Shown here piece by piece: positions 30,429 through 39,200 of a stretch of 64,000 nt of DNA. The notes beneath the pieces are model-generated. The model did no database searches, was not told where the DNA came from, and worked only from the letters and a program-made list of their open reading frames with translations. Both the position numbers and the translations under genes were made by a program. This stretch comes from Peterkaempfera bronchialis (GTDB taxonomy: Bacteria; Actinomycetota; Actinomycetes; Streptomycetales; Streptomycetaceae), in contig NZ_CP031264.1 in assembly GCF_003258605.2 (NCBI RefSeq), forward strand, positions 4,030,001 to 4,094,000. Direction: 5' to 3'. Numbering within the stretch: position 1 is the stretch's first letter; each line of letters opens with the position of its first letter.

Positions 30429-31538
30429 GTGCAGGCTCTCTGGTCGCGTGCGCAGGAGCAGGACTTCCGCAGCAGGGTGCGCGGGTGCCTGCTCGGCGGC
30501 GCGCTGGGGGACGCGCTGGGCGCGGGGATCGAGTTCGAGTCGCTGGCCCGGATCCGGGCGGTGCACGGCCCGGCCGGGGTCACCGGCTATGTGCCCGCCT
30601 ACGGGCGGCGCGGCGGCGCGGTCACCGACGACACCCAGATGAGCCTCTTCACCGTGGAGGGCCTGATCCGGGCGCATGTCCGGCGGGACACCGGGGTCTG
30701 GCACCCGCCGACCGACGTACACGGCGCCTATCTGCGCTGGGCCGCCACCCAGCACGACTGGGGTCCGGACGAGCGCAGACCCGACCTGGGCTGGCTGGCC
30801 CGCGAGGAGTGGCTGTACGCGCAGCGGGCACCGGGCCAGGCATGCCTCTCCGGGCTGGAGGACGGCCGGATGGGCACCCTGGAGCAGCCCCGCAACCCGC
30901 ACTCCAAGGGGTGCGGCACGGTGATGCGCTCGGCCCCGTTCGGGCTGCTGGTGGGGTGGGATCCGGCGCTGGTCTTCCAGCTCGCCATGGAGTGCGCGGT
31001 CCTCACCCACGGCCACCCCACCGGCTACCTCGCGGCCGGTGCGCTGGCCGTGGTCGTGCACACGGCGGTGCGCGGCGGAGCCCTGGAGGAGGGCGTGCAC
31101 CTGGCCCTGGCGCTGCTCTCCGAGCGCCCCGGCCACCAGGAGACCACGGCCGCCCTGCGCGGCGCCCTGGACGCCGTACGGTCCGGCCAGCCGTCGCCGG
31201 AGCGGGTGGAGTCGCTGGGGGAGGGCTGGGTCGCCGAGGAGGCGCTGGCCATCGCCCTGTACTGCGCGCTGGTGGCCGAGGACGTCCGGGCCGGTCTGCT
31301 GCTGGCGGTCAACCACTCCGGGGACAGCGACTCCACCGGGGCGATCTGCGGCAACCTGCTGGGCGTGCTGCACGGCGAGACGGCGCTGCCGCCGGAGTGG
31401 CTGGGCGATCTGGAGGGCCGTGGCACCATCCTCACCCTGGCCGACGACTTCGCCCTGGAGATGACCCACGGGCCGGAACTCCATGGCCCGCACGGCGACC
31501 ACCGCACCGGCTGGACCCAGCGCTACCCGGCGGCGTGA
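30429..31538 (+). CDS. ADP-ribosylglycohydrolase family protein
   Basis: A 369-residue DraG-like hydrolase that removes ADP-ribose from modified proteins or related molecules. Metal-binding motifs are intact: GCLLGGALGDALG, TDDTQMSLFT, and HSGDSDSTGAICGNLLG near the C-terminus. The GTG start is preceded by GAGGAGG 9 bases away. It stands alone between fbiC and the DUF397 gene. The acceptor it acts on is unknown. Confidence 0.93.
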   Translation: MQALWSRAQEQDFRSRVRGCLLGGALGDALGAGIEFESLARIRAVHGPAGVTGYVPAYGRRGGAVTDDTQMSLFTVEGLIRAHVRRDTGVWHPPTDVHGAYLRWAATQHDWGPDERRPDLGWLAREEWLYAQRAPGQACLSGLEDGRMGTLEQPRNPHSKGCGTVMRSAPFGLLVGWDPALVFQLAMECAVLTHGHPTGYLAAGALAVVVHTAVRGGALEEGVHLALALLSERPGHQETTAALRGALDAVRSGQPSPERVESLGEGWVAEEALAIALYCALVAEDVRAGLLLAVNHSGDSDSTGAICGNLLGVLHGETALPPEWLGDLEGRGTILTLADDFALEMTHGPELHGPHGDHRTGWTQRYPAA

Positions 31539-31660
31539 GCCCGGGCGGCCCCGGGCGGCTCAGGGCGGTTCCGGGCGATCAGGGGCCTGATGCAACTCAA
31601 ACCCCTCCGACCGGGCCCTGGGCGGTCGAAGGGGCGGGCGGGGGCGGTTCCCGCGGGGGT

Positions 31661-31870
31661 TCAGACGGTGGCGAAGACCTCGGTACCGGCGGCGGTGACA
31701 AAGGCGGCCCAGGCGGCGGCGGAGAAGGTGAGGGCGGGGCCCTGCGGGTCCTTGGAGTCGCGTACGGCCACCAAGGACCTCCTGGGCAGGGCCACCTCCA
31801 CGCACTGGCCATTGGGACCGCTGTAGCTGCTCTTGCGCCACACCGGGGTGCCAGTGTCATCCGCCTTCAT
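31661..31870 (-). CDS. DUF397 small protein
   Basis: A 69-residue protein with the DUF397 signature WRKSSYSGPNGQCVEVA followed by VAVRDSKDPQGPALTFSAAAW. In actinomycetes these proteins are encoded next to XRE/DUF5753 regulators and act as their partners or antagonists (WhiJ-type pairs). It overlaps the end of the regulator gene by 14 bases. An alternative ATG 7 codons upstream (31891) exists; ATG 31870 begins the conserved part. Confidence 0.9.
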   Translation of the reverse strand: MKADDTGTPVWRKSSYSGPNGQCVEVALPRRSLVAVRDSKDPQGPALTFSAAAWAAFVTAAGTEVFATV

Positions 31871-32726
31871 GGTCTGCGTACTCCCTCGCATACTCGGCTA
31901 TCAACGACCGGGAATCCGTGACGCTGAGCGCCACGGCCATCAGATGGTCGTAGAGACCGGTATAGCGACGAACGTCCGCTTCCTTCTCCAGGTAAAGGTC
32001 GCTTGTCACCCCTTCGAGGTAAACAACCGCCGTATCGGCTGACTCCGGGAACTCAAGGATGGAGAATGCCCCCGTCATACCTGGGTGGGCTCCCTTGGTG
32101 AAGGGGATCACCTGAAGGTTGACATGAGGCTCCCCGCACAAGTCCGCCAGATGGGCCATTTGCGCGGCCATCACCTCGCGGCTGCCGACCTGCCGCCGCA
32201 GTACGGCCTCGTCCACCACCGCCCAGAAGTGGTCCAGCTGGTCGCTGCCCCTGATCCGGCGCTGGCGTGCCATCCGCACCTCGACCCGGCGGTGCACCGC
32301 CTCGGTATCGGTGTCCGGCTGGATGCCGGTCACCACGGCGTGCGCATACGCACGCGTCTGGAGCAGGCCCGGGACGAACGACGACTCATAGTTGCGCACC
32401 GCCGAGGCGTCCGCCTCCAGACCGATGTAGATGCTGTACGGGATGTCGCCGAAGGCGTGCCACCAGCCGCGCTGCCGGGACTCCTTGGCCATCGCCATCA
32501 GCGACTCGCGCATCCGCTCGTCCTCGACCCCGTAGACGTCGCAGAGGTCGCGGACATCGCGCTGGCTGATGCTGCGGCGTCCGTTCTCCAGACGGCTGAT
32601 CTTGGATTGGGAGACCATCAGGCGGCCGGCCACTTCTTCCGCCGTCATCCCCTTCTGCTCGCGGAGACGGCGCAGTTCGGCTCCGAGCCTGCGGCGGCGC
32701 ACTGTCGGATTGATGCTGGCGGACAC
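31857..32726 (-). CDS. XRE-family regulator with DUF5753
   Basis: A 289-residue regulator: helix-turn-helix at about 14-70 (LRRLREQKGMTAEEVAGRL, VSQSKISRLENGRRSIS), then a DUF5753 domain (about 95-280; IYIGLEADASAVRNYESSFVPGLLQTRAYA). It pairs with the overlapping DUF397 gene. The GTG start follows GGAGG by 5 bases; the frame opens further upstream without support. Such pairs affect development and antibiotic production in Streptomyces. Confidence 0.92.
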   Translation of the reverse strand: MSASINPTVRRRRLGAELRRLREQKGMTAEEVAGRLMVSQSKISRLENGRRSISQRDVRDLCDVYGVEDERMRESLMAMAKESRQRGWWHAFGDIPYSIYIGLEADASAVRNYESSFVPGLLQTRAYAHAVVTGIQPDTDTEAVHRRVEVRMARQRRIRGSDQLDHFWAVVDEAVLRRQVGSREVMAAQMAHLADLCGEPHVNLQVIPFTKGAHPGMTGAFSILEFPESADTAVVYLEGVTSDLYLEKEADVRRYTGLYDHLMAVALSVTDSRSLIAEYAREYADHEGG

Positions 32727-32984
32727 GTCGACCTCCGGGCGGTCTCTCCCACATTCGTACCAACCACTCAACGGCACGAGCATGCCACTACGGATCACGC
32801 CGCCGCCGGGGAATTGACGCGGCTCATCGGATCGGGTCACCGAGGCGGGGCTGCGACGGGGCCGGGGCAGGGCTGGGGCGGGGCTGGGGCGAGCGTCGGA
32901 AAGGGGCATGCCAAAGGGCGGTCGCACGGCATATCCATGCCGACCGACCGCCCCGGAGGACATCCGGACCGCCCGCGGGGCCGC

Positions 32985-33725
32985 CTAGCGCACGCCCGCG
33001 CGGGCCATGTCGTGCCCGACGGCCACCGCCCCGGGCCCGGTCCGGCCGCCGGCCGGGCGTGCCCCCGGCCGGGTGGCGCCGGCGCCGCGCTGCGCCTGGG
33101 CCGGCATGCCGTTCTGCACATCCATCACGGCGTGCGCGACCATCCCGCCCAGTGGGTCGTACCGGATCAGATCGCGCAGCCGCGACCTGGACGACCGGCC
33201 CTCGTTGCCCGGGTAGAGGTGCTTGCCGAGCCCCACTGCGTGGGCCAGGGCGGCCAGCGCCGCGGTCCGGGGGTCCGGTGGCACACCGGTCCTGATGGCT
33301 GTGTCCAGGCGCTGCTTGATCGCCGTGTTGGTGCACTCGTCCGACGCCTGGTACCGCGTCGTCGGCAACACCCCGCACACCTGGCCCGGCACAGCCGTCA
33401 CCATGCCGCACCGCTCCAGGTGCGCCAGGTACGTCTGGCGAAGGCCCAACCGGGGCCCGCCGATCCAGTGCACGGCACGCACCGCGCTGCCGCGCCTGCG
33501 CAGCAGCTCCAGCGCATGGTCCAGTGTCGGATCACCGGTCGGCCGTGGCAGCACCACGGCGATCCGGTCTCCGTCCGGGACTATCCGTCCGGCCAGGGCC
33601 AGCTCGACGAGCTGTGCCCCGGCGAGTCCGAGGTCGAGGGTCTGCGGCTGCGCCGTGGTGCCCGTGGCCGGGTCCAGTGCGAGCAACAGCAGTTCCTCGG
33701 GAATTGTTCTGCGGCTCCTGCCCAT
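32985..33725 (-). CDS. GOLPH3/VPS74 (GPP34)-family protein
   Basis: A 246-residue protein that starts with the family pattern IPEELLLLALDPATG. It includes LDLGLAGAQLVELALAGRI and the later block DPRTAALAALAHAVGLGKHLYPG. Eukaryotic members bind phosphatidylinositol-4-phosphate in Golgi membranes; the actinomycete role is unknown. The C-terminal 35 residues are Gly/Arg/Pro-rich. GGGGAGG precedes the ATG by 5 bases. It stands between the XRE pair and the carboxypeptidase gene. Confidence 0.88.
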   Translation of the reverse strand: MGRSRRTIPEELLLLALDPATGTTAQPQTLDLGLAGAQLVELALAGRIVPDGDRIAVVLPRPTGDPTLDHALELLRRRGSAVRAVHWIGGPRLGLRQTYLAHLERCGMVTAVPGQVCGVLPTTRYQASDECTNTAIKQRLDTAIRTGVPPDPRTAALAALAHAVGLGKHLYPGNEGRSSRSRLRDLIRYDPLGGMVAHAVMDVQNGMPAQAQRGAGATRPGARPAGGRTGPGAVAVGHDMARAGVR

Positions 33726-33982
33726 CCAAGCCTCCCCGCGTGGATGGATGACAGCGTGACGCCTCTCACACCCTGCTGTCGAGACCGCCTCTGAATCGTG
33801 ACCCGGGAACCGGTGTCCCGCCGGGGGTCGTCACCCACGTGGACGGGTGGTCGGACCCGGGAGAAACGCCGGTCGGACGGGGCTTGGACGGGCGACATCA
33901 TGTTCGTGGCGGAGACTGTCCGCTATGGGGCGGGACGCCGGTGCGAAGGCGTCCCGCCAGGTCTGTGAGGAGGTTGGGTCAC

Positions 33983-36152
33983 GTGGGCGAGTCCCCCGGC
34001 ACGGTCGAGCGCGACGAGGAGCGCCGACGCGCCGATCCGGACGGTGCGTCGGCGGCGGAGGCCGTGCGAGACGAGGGCACCGAGCCGCTGGAGGGAGCGG
34101 AGCAGCGGGCAGTCGGCACGGCGGAGCAGGACGGCACCAAGGGCGGTACCAAGGGCGGCCGGAAGGACGGCAGCAAGGACGGCAAGGAGGAGAAGGCCCG
34201 CAGCGGGGCCAAGGGCGACTCCACCGTCCAGCTGCGGGTGCGGAGCGGGGACAACCCCACCCGGATGCTGCGGCTGCCCGTGGACAGTCCCACCCGGATG
34301 CTGCGGCTGCCGGCCGAGGCGGTGAAGGCGGCGCCCGAGGAGCGCGCGGAGGATCCGAGGCTGGCCCTGCGGGGCGACCGGGCACCGGCCGAGGCCGAGA
34401 CGGAGACCGAGGCGGAGACCGAGACCAAGCCTGAGCCCAAGGCCGAGGCCAAGGCCGAGGCCGAGCCTCAGGCCAAGGCCGAGCCCGAGCCCGAGCCGTC
34501 CGGGGATGCCGAGAAGCCCCCGGCGACCGAGCTGTCGCTGCCCGTGGTGGCCGCGCCCGACCGTGAACCGGATGCGGCGAAGCCCGGCAAGGCCGCGAAG
34601 CCCGGCAAGGCCGCGAAGCCGGACAGGCCCGCCGCACCGGCCGAAGGAGAGCCCGCGCCCACCGAGCTGTCGCTGCCCCCCGTGGCGGCGCCCGCCGGGG
34701 CCACCCCGGCAGGCCGGGCCGCAGAGCCCGCCCCCGCGCCCACCGAGCTGTCGCTGCCCCCGTGGCGGCGCCTGCCGGGGCAACCCCGGCGGGTCGGGCC
34801 GCAGAGCCCGCCCCGCGCCCGTGTACGCGCCGCCCAGGGCCCCGCAGCCGGAGCCGGAGCCGCCGGTGGGCCCGGAGACCACCTCCGAGGCCATGCGGGT
34901 GCTGGCGTCCCTCAGCGCCCGCCCGATGACCCCGCTGCGCCGCGCGGTGAAGCGGGTCACCGTCTGGGGTGTCTTCCTCGCCTTCGTCCTCGGCATCGTC
35001 TGCGTCGCCCAGCTGCTGCGCCCGCTGCCGGACCCGGTGGTGCAGTCCACCGCGCTCTCCTCGTACACCTTCCCCGGCAGCAAGCCCAATCTGCCGTGGC
35101 CCACCGAGGGCCAGGCCACCGCCGAGGTCTACGGCCTGGGCAGCCTCGGCCGCTCGGGGGCCGACAAGTCCGCGCCGATGGCCAGCGTCACCAAGGTGAT
35201 GACCGCGTATGTGGTGCTCAAGGACCATCCGCTGAAGCTGGGGGAGAACGGCCTGACGCTCACCGCCGACAAGCAGGCGGCGTCCGACTACTCCACCGGC
35301 ATCACCGAGGGCGAGTCGGTGGTCAAGGTCGAGGTGGGCCAGAAGATCAGCCAGTACGAGGCGCTCCAGATGCTGCTGATCCCCTCCGCCAACAACATCG
35401 CCCGGCTGCTCGGCCGCTGGGACGCGGGCTCCCAGGAGGCGTTCGTCAAGAAGATGAACGACACCGCGCGGACGCTCGGCATGACCAAGACCGTCTACAC
35501 CGACCCCAGCGGTCTTCAGTCCACCACCAGGACCACCGCCTCCGACCAGCTCAGGCTGGCCGAGAAGGTGATGCAGAACGACGTCTTCCGGCAGATCGTG
35601 TCCACCCCCAATGTGGTGCTCACCGACGGCCAGCGGATCTTCAACAACAACCAGCTGCTGACGACCGGCGACCGGGTCATCGGGGTGAAGACCGGTTCCA
35701 GCACCCCGGCCGGCGGCTGCCTGATGTGGGCGGCCGAGAAGGAGGTCGGCGGCACCACGCAGCTGATCATCGGTGTGGTGATGGGCCAGCAGGGCCCGCA
35801 GATCCTGCAGAAGGTGCTGGACGTCAGTGGTGACCTCATCGCGGCGGCGCAGAAGAACCTCACCGACCACACCGTGCTCAGGAAGGGCGACGTGGTCGGC
35901 TATGTCGACGACGGGCTCGGCGGAAAGGTTCCGGCAACGGTGTCCCAGGACGTCACCGTGGTCGGCTGGTCCGGGCTGAGCGTGGAGGTCAACCTGGAGC
36001 CGCAGGGCACCCTGCCGCACACCGCCAAGGCCGGTACCCGGGTGGGCACCGTCACGGTCGGCAGCGGCCAGGGCGAGGTGAAGGTCCCGGTGGTGCTCAA
36101 GCACGACCTGGCGCCGCCGTCGATCAGCTCCCGCCTCACCCGGCTGCTGTGA
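33983..36152 (+). CDS. Membrane D-alanyl-D-alanine carboxypeptidase (two frameshifts)
   Basis: A peptidase S11 family D,D-carboxypeptidase that trims peptidoglycan stem peptides. From GTG 33983 (GAGGAGG 9 bases upstream) comes a cytoplasmic tail of about 310 residues rich in Glu, Ala, Pro and Lys. It has repeats such as two TRMLRLP units and three TELSLP units. Then come a membrane helix (VKRVTVWGVFLAFVLGIVCVA), a catalytic domain with SVTK at 35184, SAN at 35385 and KTG at 35688, and a beta-rich C-terminal domain. Two single C deletions (34757-34761 and 34811-34814) break the frame within the second copy of an 81-bp repeat. As written, the catalytic part is open only from frame 3, where ATG 34893 could serve. 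With both C restored the protein has about 723 residues. Confidence 0.82.
34655..34814 (+). repeat. 81-bp tandem duplication inside the carboxypeptidase tail
   Basis: Two adjacent copies (34655-34735 and 34736-34814) of a 27-codon unit encoding PTELSLPPVAAPAGATPAGR plus a further seven residues. The second copy lacks one C in each of two C-runs and has several substitutions. The missing bases are identified by aligning the copies. Confidence 0.85.
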
Positions 36153-36167
36153 CCCGCTGAGCGCGCC

Positions 36168-36204
36168 CACAGGGCCCGGACGGCACCGCCGTCCGGGCCC
36201 TGTG
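36168..36204. terminator. Very strong bidirectional terminator
   Basis: A perfect 17-bp stem (CACAGGGCCCGGACGGC) with a 3-base ACC loop between the convergent carboxypeptidase and giant ATPase genes. Confidence 0.9.
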
Positions 36205-36215
36205 CCGTCCGGGCC

Positions 36216-39200
36216 TCAGACCGGCCGCCTGGGCCGCTCCGTGGCGCGGGTGATGGCGGCCTCCACCGCCCCCACCCGGTCCGCCAGCAGGCCCAGGGCG
36301 CCCACGGCGCGGGCGAGGGCGTCGTCCCCGGAGCCGCCCAGCGCCCGCTCGCGCAGATACCCGGCCTTGACCTCGGCCCAGCGGGCGGCCTGCTCGGCGG
36401 TGAGGCGGTCGCGCAGCCCGGCCAGCTTGAGCAGATTGGCCTCGGCGTCGGCGCCCAGCGCCTGGGCCTCGCCCCGGTAGTGGTCGTCGAGGACGGCTTC
36501 GACCTCCTCGGCGTCCATCACCGGGACGATCCGCCCGGCCAGTCGGCTCATGTCCCGGTAGGAGCCCTGGAGCAGGTAGGGCGGCTCGGTGCGGGAGGCG
36601 TCGGCGGTTGCCGCGGAGGCGATGTAGGCGCGGTTGCTGGCCAGCAGCACCTCGCGGACCCCCAGCAGATGGCGCAGCACGGCGAGCACCGCCTCCAGCT
36701 CGGGCTGCGGGTAGGGGTGTGCCGTCCGGTCGGTGCGGACCGGCTCGGTGCCCTGGGCCATGGCGGTGAGCAGTTCCAGGTCGGCCGGGTCGCGCCCGGC
36801 CAGCGGGGCCAGCACGGGGTTGGCGGTGAGCGCGTTCTCCAGGTAGCTGGCGGCGAAGAGGTCCTCCCGGCCCGCCAGGACGTCGCCCAGGTTCCACACG
36901 TCGGCGCGGTTGGCCAGCATGTCGGGGATGCGGAAGCGGCGGCCGGACTCGGTGTACGGGTTGCCGGCCATGCAGACCGCGAACCGCTTGCCGCGCAGGT
37001 CGTGGCTGCGGGCCAGGCCGCCCTGGACGCCGTCGATGCGGCGCTGCGCATCGCAGAGCGGGATGAACTTCTGGAGCAGCTCGGGGCTGGTGTGCTGGAT
37101 GTCGTCCAGGTAGAGCAGGACGTTGTTCCCCAGCTCCAGCGCGAAGTTGATCTTCTCGACCTCCTGGCGGGCGGTCGCGTCGGGCGCCTCCGCCGGGTCC
37201 AGCGAGGTGGTGCGGTGGCCCAGCGCCGGGCCGTCCACCCGGACCAGTACCAGGCCAAGCGCGGCCGCCACGTACTCCATCAGCGTGGTCTTGCCGTAGC
37301 CGGGCGGGGAGATCAGCATCAGCAGGCCCGACCGGTCGCCGTGCCCGGCGTCGCCGGCGGTGCCCAGCTGCTTGGCGAGGTTGTCGCCGATCAGCGGCAG
37401 GTACACCTCGTCGATCAGCCGGTTGCGGACGAAGCCGCCGAGCGGCCGGGGCCGGTAGGCGTCCAGCCGCAGCCGCCGCCGCTCGGCGGCCACCAGCTCG
37501 GCCCGCTGCCGCTGGTAGGCGCGGTGCGCCGGGACGCGCTGCTCCCGGAAGCGGCGGGTGCGCTCCAGCAGCTCGTCCAGCCGCAGCCGCAGCGTCCCGC
37601 CGCTGATCCTCGGGTGGGTGCCCAGCAGGCCCTCCACGGTGGCGGTGAGCGGCGCGGCCGAGTCCCGGCGGGGGAGGGCGTCGCCGATCAGCTCCACCGC
37701 CACCGCCTCGTCCAGGTCGGCCGCGTACCGGTCCGGGTCGCCGCCCGACGCGGCGCAGGAGCCGAGCCAGGCCCGTACCAGCTGATGACGGGCCGTCAGC
37801 TCACCGTCCAGCGCCCGCAGATCGTCCTCGTACTCCTTGCGGGCGGCGGAGTCCGGACCGCCCAGCGCCGCGTGGAAGGCGGCCAGCAGCTCCCGGGCGC
37901 CCACGCCGGTCGCAAAGCCCGGCTGCTCCCCGGCCAGCTCCTCGAAGAGGTAGCCCCCGGCGCCCGGGGCGGCGGGCAGTCCGGCCCGCGCGGTGAAGGC
38001 GGCCACCGCCGCGTCCAGCTCCGCGCAGAGCTCGGCCACGGCCGGTGCGGGGCCGAAGGCGGCCCGCGCCCGGGCCAGCGAACCCGCCCGGGTCAGCCAG
38101 CCGGTACGGGCCCGCTCGTCGGTGCCGTACGCCCAGAACAGCTGCGCCGAGGCGCGGGCGGCCCCCGGGTGGCGCAGCAGGCCCGCATCGGAGCGCAGCC
38201 GCAGCAGCGCCGTCAGGATCGCCGCCGCGTCATGGTCATGGACGCCGCGCTGATAGCCCTCGTCGTAGCGGTCGGCGGCGGCCCTGCGGACCGCCTCCAG
38301 CGGGCCGTCCGGCGCCTCCAGGGCCGCGAGCAGCCCGGGGGACGCCTCAGCCTCCGCCAGCACGGCGGCGGCCAGGTGCTCGCCCCGGTAGACCTCCGGG
38401 GACTCCGAGGCCAGCGGCTGGTCCCAGAACGGCCGGGTGGCCGCGAAGGACGGGTCGTCCACCGGCGCCCGGTAGTCGGTCCCGGCGACGGCGAAGGCCA
38501 GGCCGTCGCCGTGCGGCACCAGGGTCAGCTCCAGCTTGGGGTCGGCCACCGCGAACCGGTGGCGGCCCAGCCGCAGCGTGCCGTCGCCGCCGTCCAGGTC
38601 CAGCCGGTCGCGCAGCGCCCGCGCCGCCTCCTGGCGGGCCGCGTCCAGCCGGCCGGTCAGCTCCTGGGCCCGTACCGGGTCGCCCAGCGCCCGCAGCTCC
38701 TCGGCGGCGGCCCGCACCCGGGCCACCGCCTGGTCGGTGGTGAAGTAGGTGGAAAGCTCCTCCGGCGAGCCCAGCCCCGCCGCCCGCCGCCGCACCCCGG
38801 CCAGGATGCGCTCCCCGGCCGCCATCCGCCGGTCGGCGCTGCGGGCCCGCTCGTCCAGCAGCGCCTGCCGCCGGGCCGCGAACGCCCCCTGGACCTCCTC
38901 CCGCTTGGCCTCCAGCCGCTCCGGCAGCCCGTCGGAGTCGGCGAAGCGGGTCTCCAGGCCCTCCAGCCGCAGCAGCAGCCGCCCCAGCTGCTCCTCGCAC
39001 CGCTCGGGCGTGGTGGAGGCCGCCAGGGCGCCCGTGGCGCTCTGCGCCAGCAGGGCGAACTCGGCCTCGAAAGCCGCCCGCCCCTCGGCCTCCCGCAGCT
39101 CCCGGCGGCGGGCGTCCAGCACGGCCCGGGCGGCGCCCAGCGCCCCCACCGCCTCGCCGATCCGCTCCAGTACGGCGGTGCGCACCGTGGCGTCCGCCGC

